Positions 58,248 through 64,000 of a stretch of DNA of 64,000 nucleotides are shown here, in pieces. The notes beneath the pieces were generated by a model. The model had not been told where the DNA came from, searched no databases, and saw only the letters and a program-made list of their open reading frames with translations. Source of the DNA: Nesterenkonia sandarakina. GTDB lineage: Bacteria; Actinomycetota; Actinomycetes; Actinomycetales; Micrococcaceae. The DNA lies in the NCBI RefSeq assembly GCF_013410215.1, contig NZ_JACCFQ010000001.1, positions 682,001 through 746,000 on the forward strand, written 5' to 3'. The position numbers and the translations under genes were made by a program. The stretch's first letter is position 1. Each line of letters opens with the position of its first letter.

Positions 58248-60155
58248 TCACGCAGATTTCTCAAGTTTTTTTCTGGCGTCTTCTCGAGCCGCCCGAAGCT
58301 CCTGGTCCATGCGGGCAGACTCGGCCTGCTCCGCCTGGCTCGGGCGCATCGCCAGCAGCGCCCAGCCGATGCAGGCCAGGTCCACCACCTCTTGGAGCCA
58401 GGCGCCGAGGATCGCGGGCAGCAGGCCTGCCGCCGCCAAGATCATCAGCCCCACGGACATGCCGACCCCGAGCCAGATCGCCTGCCAGGCGATGCGCATG
58501 GTGCGCCGCCCGATCTGGACTGCGCGGGCACTCCGGGAGAGGTCATCGACGGTGACCACGACGTCGGCAGACTCACTCGCCGCGCTGGACCCGCGCGCCC
58601 CCATCGCGACCCCGACGTCGGCGACCGCGAGCACCGGCGCGTCGTTGACCCCATCCCCGACCATCATCACCGGACGTGGCTGCGCGGCCTGCACCGCGGA
58701 GACCTTGTCCTGCGGGAGCAGGTCTGCGCGGACGTCGTCGATGCCTGCCTGCTGCGCGATGTGGCGGGCGACCTGCTCGCCGTCGCCGGTGAGCATCACG
58801 GTGCTTACGATCCCCGCGCGGCGCAGCGAGGCCATAGTGGCCCGGGTCTCCAGGCGCAGCTCATCGGCCAGCGCGATGCACCCGGCGTAGGCGCCGTCCA
58901 CCGCCACGTGCACGCCGCTGGCACCCGCCGGCGGCGCCTCGGTGCGCTCACCGGTCTCTGCGGTGATGAACCGGCCGCTTCCCACGACGACGGCGCGGCC
59001 CGCCACCACTCCGCGGACCCCGTTGGCCGGGACCTCGGTGACGTCCTGGGCGCGCGGCACACCGGTGGTCTTGCCCCGGGCGGCCGCGACCACCGCGGCG
59101 GCCAGCGGGTGCGAGGAGTACTGCTCGATTCCGGCGGCCAGTGCGAGCATCTGGTCTGGGCCGATCCCGACGGCGTGGACCTCGGTGACCTGGGGCCGGC
59201 CGTGGGTCAGCGTGCCGGTCTTGTCGAAGGCCGCGGTCTTCACCCGGGCCAGCTGCTCCAGGGTGCCGCTGCTCTTGACGATGATGCCGTTGCTGGCCGC
59301 GCGGGACATCCCCGCCATGAAGGCCACCGGTGCCGCGATGATCAGCGGGCAGGGTGTTGCCACGACGAGCACCTCGGCGGCGCGGGAGGGATCCCCGGAG
59401 ACCGCCCAGGCCCCGGCGGCGAGCGCCAGCGCACCCAGGGTGAACGGCACCGCGACTCGGTCGGCGAGTCGGACGAAGGGCGCCTTGGACTCCTGCGCCT
59501 CGCGCACCAGGGCGATGATCCGTTGGTACTGGGACTCGGAGGCGTTGGCGGCGGCGCGGACCTCGATGGCCTCACCGCCGTTGACGGCGCCGGAGAGCAG
59601 CTCCTCCCCGCGGGTGCGTTCCACCGGCAGGGACTCTCCGGTGAGTGAGGACTCGTCGAAGGTGGCCGCGGCGCTCAGCAGAACACCATCCACCGGCACC
59701 ACCTCGAAGGGCCGCACCAGCAGTCGGTCGCCGACCTCGACCGCTTCCACCGGGACATCTTCGGGTCCGCCGCCGGTTTGCAGGCGGTGGGCGGTGTGCG
59801 GAGCATTCTCCAGCAGCCCGGTCAGCTCCCGACGGGCGCGGCCGGCGGCGTAGTCCTCCAGGGCTTCACCCCCGGAGAGCATCAGGCAGACCACCAGGGC
59901 GGCCCAGTACTCCCCCACTGCCACCGTGGAGCCGATGGCGGTGATCGCCAGCAGGTCGATGCCGTAGGTTCCGGCGCGCAGATCCTTGATCATCCGTCGG
60001 GCCTGGAGCAGCGCGATGAGCACCGCGAAGCCGGAGATCAGCCAGCGCGCGCCGTCGGACTGGCCGCTGATCTCCAGGACGCCTCCGAGCAGACCGACGG
60101 CCACGGTGGCGAGAACCATCGGGTAGCGTGCCAGGCCGAGCGCGGTCTTGCGCAT
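58248..60155 (-). CDS. P1B-type metal-transporting ATPase (TPCP/QExxD subgroup)
   Basis: 635 residues, six to eight helices. Phosphorylation site DKTGTLT (Asp311), actuator TGES and hinge GDGVNDAP are intact. The metal-site motif in the fourth core helix is TPCP (267-270) rather than CPC, and the last helix region has QEVVD (588-592). TPCP plus QExxD marks the P1B-5-like group linked to Ni/Fe/Co. There is no N-terminal metal-binding domain and no C-terminal hemerythrin domain. TATCAC sits 6 nt before the ATG. The iron importer operon ends 75 bp upstream on the same strand. Confidence 0.88.
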   Translation of the reverse strand: MRKTALGLARYPMVLATVAVGLLGGVLEISGQSDGARWLISGFAVLIALLQARRMIKDLRAGTYGIDLLAITAIGSTVAVGEYWAALVVCLMLSGGEALEDYAAGRARRELTGLLENAPHTAHRLQTGGGPEDVPVEAVEVGDRLLVRPFEVVPVDGVLLSAAATFDESSLTGESLPVERTRGEELLSGAVNGGEAIEVRAAANASESQYQRIIALVREAQESKAPFVRLADRVAVPFTLGALALAAGAWAVSGDPSRAAEVLVVATPCPLIIAAPVAFMAGMSRAASNGIIVKSSGTLEQLARVKTAAFDKTGTLTHGRPQVTEVHAVGIGPDQMLALAAGIEQYSSHPLAAAVVAAARGKTTGVPRAQDVTEVPANGVRGVVAGRAVVVGSGRFITAETGERTEAPPAGASGVHVAVDGAYAGCIALADELRLETRATMASLRRAGIVSTVMLTGDGEQVARHIAQQAGIDDVRADLLPQDKVSAVQAAQPRPVMMVGDGVNDAPVLAVADVGVAMGARGSSAASESADVVVTVDDLSRSARAVQIGRRTMRIAWQAIWLGVGMSVGLMILAAAGLLPAILGAWLQEVVDLACIGWALLAMRPSQAEQAESARMDQELRAAREDARKKLEKSA

Positions 60156-60230
60156 GCTTCAGTGATACGCCGGAATCCTGTGGCTGTATAGCAAGGCGTC
60201 ACTAGCCGCATTATGGCCAGCGCTCAGGGG

Positions 60231-61520
60231 CTATTCCCGGTGCGCCCCCACGAGGGCGTCCCCCTCGGGACGGGAACTGATCCGCACCGAGGCGGGCCCG
60301 GCCGAGCAGGACTGGCACTTGGAGGAGGCCGGGTAGAAGACTCCTGCGCCCTGCACGGTGAGCTGGACCTGGGTGCCCGGGGCCAGCGGGACCGCGTTGA
60401 GCCGGCGCAGCCGCAGCGGTGAGGCCACACCGTCGAGCTGCACCAGGGCGGTGGTGTCGTGACCGAAGTACTGCGAGCTGAGCACTGTGGCTGCCACACC
60501 GTGGTCGCTGAGCGTGATCTGTTCCGGGCGCAGCATCACCTGACCTGTGGCGCCGCGCACGGTTTGGTGGGCGCTGTCCAGGTTGGGGCAGACCAGTTCC
60601 ACGTTCACGCTGCCCAGGGCGGTGGCGGCGTCCCAGGCCGTGCGGGCCTGGCCGGACTGGTGGTCCAGGTGGCCTGCGCCGAGCGGGTCGGGGAGCTGAC
60701 TGAGGAGCTCTCCGGGCAGCAGCACCGCGTCGCCGAGGAACTGGGCGGTCTCCACGTCGCAGGGCCGGGTGTAGACCTCTTCGGGGGCACCGATCTGGCG
60801 CAGCCGCCCGTTCTTGAGCACTGCGACCTGATCGGCGAAGGACAGCGCCTCGTCCTGGTCGTGGGTGACCAGGATGGTGGTGGTCCCGGTGACGTGCAGG
60901 ATCTCGCGGATCGCCTGCCGGGTGCTCTCGCGCAGCCCGGCGTCCAGGGCGGAGAACGGTTCGTCGAGCAGGATCATCTCGGGCTGCCGGGCCAGCGCCC
61001 GGGCGAGTGCGACCCGCTGACGCTGCCCGCCGGAGAGCTGGTCCGGGCGTCGGGCGGCGTGATCTCCGGTGAGGCTGACCAGTTCCAGCAGCTCCGTGAC
61101 CCGGCGCTGCCGTTCTCGGCGGGGGGTGCCGCGCGGAAGTCCGAACGCGATGTTCCCGGCCACGTCGAGGTGCGGGAACAGCGCGCCGTCCTGGGCGACC
61201 AGCCCGATGCTGCGCCGGTGCGCGGGCACTGCCGTCACGTCGGCGCCGTGGAGCCGGACCGCTCCGCGCTCAGGCACCAGGAACCCGGCGATCACCCGCA
61301 GCAGCGAGGTCTTGCCCGAGCCGGAGGGGCCGACGATCGCCGTCGTCGTCCCGGTCTGCACGCTCAGGTCGATCTCATGCAGGACCGGCTGGTCGCCGAA
61401 GCACACCTGGACGCCCGAGACTTTGAGCATCGTGGCGCCGGCGTCAGCGGCGGTGCCAGCAGCGGCGGTGCCTGCGGGGGTGGGGCCAGCGGCAGGGGTG
61501 TCACGAACGGTGGCGTTCAT
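60231..61520 (-). CDS. fbpC: FbpC-type ferric-iron ABC importer ATPase
   Basis: 429 residues. An Ala/Gly/Thr-rich N-terminus (about 1-30) precedes the ABC domain: Walker A GPSGSGKTS, signature LSGGQRQRV, Walker B ILLDEPFSALD. A TOBE regulatory domain follows from about 265. An extra C-terminal tail carries SSKCQSC, a CxxC pair not usual in FbpC. The ATG at 61520 has AAGGAGG 4 nt upstream and overlaps the permease stop (ATGA). Confidence 0.92.
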   Translation of the reverse strand: MNATVRDTPAAGPTPAGTAAAGTAADAGATMLKVSGVQVCFGDQPVLHEIDLSVQTGTTTAIVGPSGSGKTSLLRVIAGFLVPERGAVRLHGADVTAVPAHRRSIGLVAQDGALFPHLDVAGNIAFGLPRGTPRRERQRRVTELLELVSLTGDHAARRPDQLSGGQRQRVALARALARQPEMILLDEPFSALDAGLRESTRQAIREILHVTGTTTILVTHDQDEALSFADQVAVLKNGRLRQIGAPEEVYTRPCDVETAQFLGDAVLLPGELLSQLPDPLGAGHLDHQSGQARTAWDAATALGSVNVELVCPNLDSAHQTVRGATGQVMLRPEQITLSDHGVAATVLSSQYFGHDTTALVQLDGVASPLRLRRLNAVPLAPGTQVQLTVQGAGVFYPASSKCQSCSAGPASVRISSRPEGDALVGAHRE

Positions 61521-63052
61521 CGGACCTCCTTGAGTAGTCGCGAGATCATCATCCAGGCCGGGACCGCTGCGAGGAGCACGAGCAGCGCGGCGAACGGGGC
61601 TGCGGCGGCATAGGATTCGCCGCCGGTGTAGGTCCACAGCCGGGTGGCCAGGGTGTCGAAGCCGGTGGGGCGCAGCATCAGGGTAGCCGGGAGTTCTTTG
61701 ATCGTGGTCAGCAGCACCAGCAGCGCACCGGAGAGGATCCCGGGCAGCATCAGCGGCAGCGTCACGCGCAGATAGCCCATGCCGGGGCTGCTGCCCAGGG
61801 ACTGGGCGGCCTCCTCCAGCTCCGGCGGCGCGGAGAGCGCGGAGGCGAGCACCGGTCCCAGGGCCAATGGCAGCATCAGCGCGCAGTAGGCCAGGGTCAG
61901 CATCCACATGCTCTGGTAGAGCGCCGGGAGCACGGCGATCCCGAGCATCACCACCGAGAGTCCGATCACGACCCCGGGCAGCGAGTGCGCCAGGTAGGCG
62001 GTGCGCTCGAGCAGCCGGGCCAGCCGGGAGGGACGCCGCGCCAGCCACAGCGCCAGCGGGATCGCAATCGCGGTGGTGGCCAGCGCGGCAAGACCGGCTG
62101 CCCAGAGCGAGCTCAGCAGCGCCGAACCGATCTCGGCCAGCGACCCGGGCCGGGAGACCCCGCGCAGGCTCCAGACCAGCAGGGCGGAGAGCGGGACCGC
62201 CAGCGCGGTCAGCACCGGCGCCCAGGCCAGCGCGAGGATCGGGAGCCCCCACCGGCCCATGCTGAAACGAGCCGGGCGGGCGCGTCCCTCGCCGGAGAGC
62301 GTGGAGTACCGGGTCCCGGTGCGGCGGACCCGGCCTTCGAGGATCAGCAGGCACAGCGTGAAGACCAGCAGCACCGAGGACAGCGCGACCCCGCCGAGCC
62401 GGTCGAAGCCCATCGAGAAGCTGGTGAACACGGCCCGCGTGAAGGTGTCCACCCGCAGGATCGAGACCGCACCGAAGTCGGCGATGACGTAGATCGCGCA
62501 GAGCAGGGTTCCCGCGGTGATCGCCGGGGCGGCCTGCCGGACGGTGACATGGAAGAACGTGTCCACCGGGCCGCGGCCCAGCGCGCGGGCCGCCTCCTCC
62601 TGGGCCGGGTCCACCGAGACCAGGGCGGCGACCACCGGGAGGTAGATATACGGGTAGGTCACCGAGGTGATCACGATCGCCGCGGCGAGGAAGCCTTCGA
62701 AGCTGGTGCCCGGGTTGATGAGGGCGTTCATGGACTGCCAGCCGAAGGCGGCGACGTAGCTGGGGACCGCCAGCGGCAGCGCTGCGGCGACCCCGAGGAT
62801 CAGCCGCCCCGGGAGCTGGGTGCGGGTGACCAGGAACGCCAGTCCCACCCCGAGGACCAGGCAGGCCACGGTGACGGTGCCGGTGAGCGTGAGAGAGGTG
62901 TAGGCCAGTCGGGCGCTGCGCGCGCTGAACACGGTGTCCAGGAAGTCCGGCAGCGGGAACTGGGCCAGCCGGATGATCAGGTAGATCAGCGGCAGCAGCG
63001 CCACCGAGGTGGCGATGAGTGCGGCGGCGCGCAGCCACAGCGGCACCGCCAC
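61517..63052 (-). CDS. fbpB: FbpB-type ferric-iron ABC importer permease
   Basis: A 511-residue membrane protein with two fused permease modules (about 12 helices). The two coupling loops are EEAARALGRGPVDTF and EEAAQSLGSSPGMGYL. Each binds one FbpC subunit. The GTG at 63052 has no clear ribosome binding site; a start further upstream, up to the binding-protein stop 70 bp away, is possible. It lies downstream of the binding-protein gene. Confidence 0.92.
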   Translation of the reverse strand: MAVPLWLRAAALIATSVALLPLIYLIIRLAQFPLPDFLDTVFSARSARLAYTSLTLTGTVTVACLVLGVGLAFLVTRTQLPGRLILGVAAALPLAVPSYVAAFGWQSMNALINPGTSFEGFLAAAIVITSVTYPYIYLPVVAALVSVDPAQEEAARALGRGPVDTFFHVTVRQAAPAITAGTLLCAIYVIADFGAVSILRVDTFTRAVFTSFSMGFDRLGGVALSSVLLVFTLCLLILEGRVRRTGTRYSTLSGEGRARPARFSMGRWGLPILALAWAPVLTALAVPLSALLVWSLRGVSRPGSLAEIGSALLSSLWAAGLAALATTAIAIPLALWLARRPSRLARLLERTAYLAHSLPGVVIGLSVVMLGIAVLPALYQSMWMLTLAYCALMLPLALGPVLASALSAPPELEEAAQSLGSSPGMGYLRVTLPLMLPGILSGALLVLLTTIKELPATLMLRPTGFDTLATRLWTYTGGESYAAAAPFAALLVLLAAVPAWMMISRLLKEVR

Positions 63053-63121
63053 GCGCCCGTTCCCTGCGGAGACGGAGCGTGCGGCGGTGCACGCGGGTGC
63101 TTGCAGCTGCGGGGAGATGGG

Positions 63122-64000
63122 TCAGCCCACCAGGCCCGATTCGACGATCATCTCCACGGAGGTCTCCAGGTCATCGAGCTGGTTCAGGTCGATCTCGGGG
63201 GCGTCGAGCTCCTCCAGGCTGGGCATGCCCTCGGGCCCGTCGACGCCCTCGATCAGCGGGTACTCCGCGGTCTCCTCGGCGAAGTAGGTCTGACCCTCGG
63301 TGCTGAGCATGAACTCGGTCAGAGAGGCGGCGGCGGGGTTCTCGGAGTTCAGCACGCCGACACCTGCCACATTGACCAGCGAGCCGACGTCGCCGTCGCT
63401 GAAGAGGTGGTTCGCCACGTTCAGCTCCTCGGGGGCCTCACCGAGCTCCTTGGCGCGGCTGTAGAGGTAGTAGTGGTTCACCAGACCCATATCGAGGACA
63501 CCCTCGGCGACGTCGGTGACGATCTCACCGTTGCCCTCGCGGATCTGCGGATCGTTCGCGGCCAGATCGTCGAGGAAGCTCTGGGTCTGCTCCTCGCCCT
63601 CGATCTCGCGGTGCGCGGTCACGAAGGACTGGAAGGAGGCGTTGGTGGGGGCGACTCCGACCCGGCCGGTGTAGTCGGCGCCGGTGAGCTCATCCACGCT
63701 CGCAGGAAGGTCAGCCTCATCCACGGTGTCGGTGTTGTAGATCAGGGTGCGGACACGGCCGGAGAGACCGACCCACTGGTCCTCGGTGTCACGGTAGGCC
63801 TCGGGCACCTGCTCGAGAAGCTCGGCGTCGAGCTCATCGAAGAGGTCCTCGGCGGCCACGGCTCCGAGTGCTCCGGCGTCCTGGGCGAGGAAGACATCGG
63901 CGGGTGAGCCCTCCCCCTCCTCCAGGATCTGCGCGGCGAGCTCGGCGGTGTCTCCGTACCGGACCTCGACCTCGATGCCGGTCTCCTCGGAGAAGGTGTC
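63122..64000 (-). CDS. fbpA: FbpA-type iron-binding protein, N-terminus beyond window
   Basis: The last 292 residues of an iron(III)-binding periplasmic-type protein; the start lies past position 64000. Visible parts include ADVFLAQDAGALGAV, the LSGRVRTLIYNTDTV strand and NHYYLYSR, whose adjacent tyrosines bind ferric iron in FbpA/FutA proteins. The sequence is very rich in Asp/Glu. First gene of fbpABC; the signal peptide and promoter cannot be seen. Confidence 0.9.
   Translation of the reverse strand, partial: DTFSEETGIEVEVRYGDTAELAAQILEEGEGSPADVFLAQDAGALGAVAAEDLFDELDAELLEQVPEAYRDTEDQWVGLSGRVRTLIYNTDTVDEADLPASVDELTGADYTGRVGVAPTNASFQSFVTAHREIEGEEQTQSFLDDLAANDPQIREGNGEIVTDVAEGVLDMGLVNHYYLYSRAKELGEAPEELNVANHLFSDGDVGSLVNVAGVGVLNSENPAAASLTEFMLSTEGQTYFAEETAEYPLIEGVDGPEGMPSLEELDAPEIDLNQLDDLETSVEMIVESGLVG

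Noticed and set aside
60231-63092. A single 953-codon minus-strand frame spanning fbpC and fbpB
   Set aside because: Only the fbpC part (to 61520) reads as protein. The upstream half is out of frame with the clear permease at 61517-63052 and is Arg/Pro/Gly-rich noise.
1-64000. CRISPR arrays, tRNA/rRNA genes, prophage, insertion sequences, replication origin
   Set aside because: No repeat-spacer arrays, cloverleaf-like segments, integrases, transposases or DnaA-box clusters were seen while reading. Short tandem repeats at 8616, 46980 and 54115 lack spacers.

Overview
This window looks like chromosomal DNA from a high-GC actinobacterium, most likely order Micrococcales (family Micrococcaceae, for example a Nesterenkonia-like genus). 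That placement is an inference. It rests on GC-rich codon use, TANNNT -10 boxes placed 6-8 nt before start codons (leaderless mRNAs), an actinobacterial Ssd/TadABC plus DUF4244 pilus locus, a GlxR/Crp-type regulator, a MarP-type protease and a multi-gene Asp23/Gls24 stress cluster. Very acidic exported proteins (MetQ, TAXI and FbpA-type binding proteins) suggest a salt- or alkali-tolerant lifestyle. I saw no rRNA, tRNA, prophage, insertion sequence or CRISPR array.

Layout. 1-8580: topA (3' end cut off by the window), a DUF7059-type methyltransferase, trhO, a GNAT protein, a homocysteine S-methyltransferase behind a structured leader, and an MrfA-type helicase. 8581-11763: metQNI methionine importer behind a ~320-nt leader that folds like a SAM-riboswitch-clan element. 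11950-12996: pilin and TadE/TadE-like genes of a pilus. 13004-16889: M20 peptidase / GNAT / SIS protein / OSBS-NSAR enolase, resembling an N-acyl amino-acid racemization pathway. 16981-22047: Lrp-type RAM protein, TAXI-TRAP transporter, DUF4031-HD protein and thiamine-binding protein. 22058-25793: tadC, tadB, tadA and ssd on the opposite strand. Inverting the ~10-kb block between the two tad halves would restore one continuous operon.

25997-40996: PIG-L deacetylase, Nudix CoA pyrophosphatase, nth, acs (with a CRP/GlxR-like site), aroQ, a heterodimeric ABC exporter with one degenerate ATP site, a metallophosphoesterase, a class A PBP, DUF4177, RidA, a D-aspartate-ligase-like ATP-grasp enzyme probably acting on peptidoglycan, and the Crp/GlxR regulator. 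41221-52140: MarP-like protease, a PurD-PurC fusion, asparaginase, topoisomerase IB, succinate-semialdehyde dehydrogenase, an SCP-like protein, a small membrane protein, purF and purM.

52201-58141 is an envelope-stress island: MarR regulator, small unknown proteins, one truncated and one complete ECF-type sigma factor, four Asp23-related proteins, CsbD, an AmaP-like anchor, a DUF6286-type protein and DUF2273. 58248-64000: a P1B-type metal ATPase with TPCP/QExxD motifs and an Fbp-type ferric-iron ABC importer whose binding-protein gene runs off the right edge.
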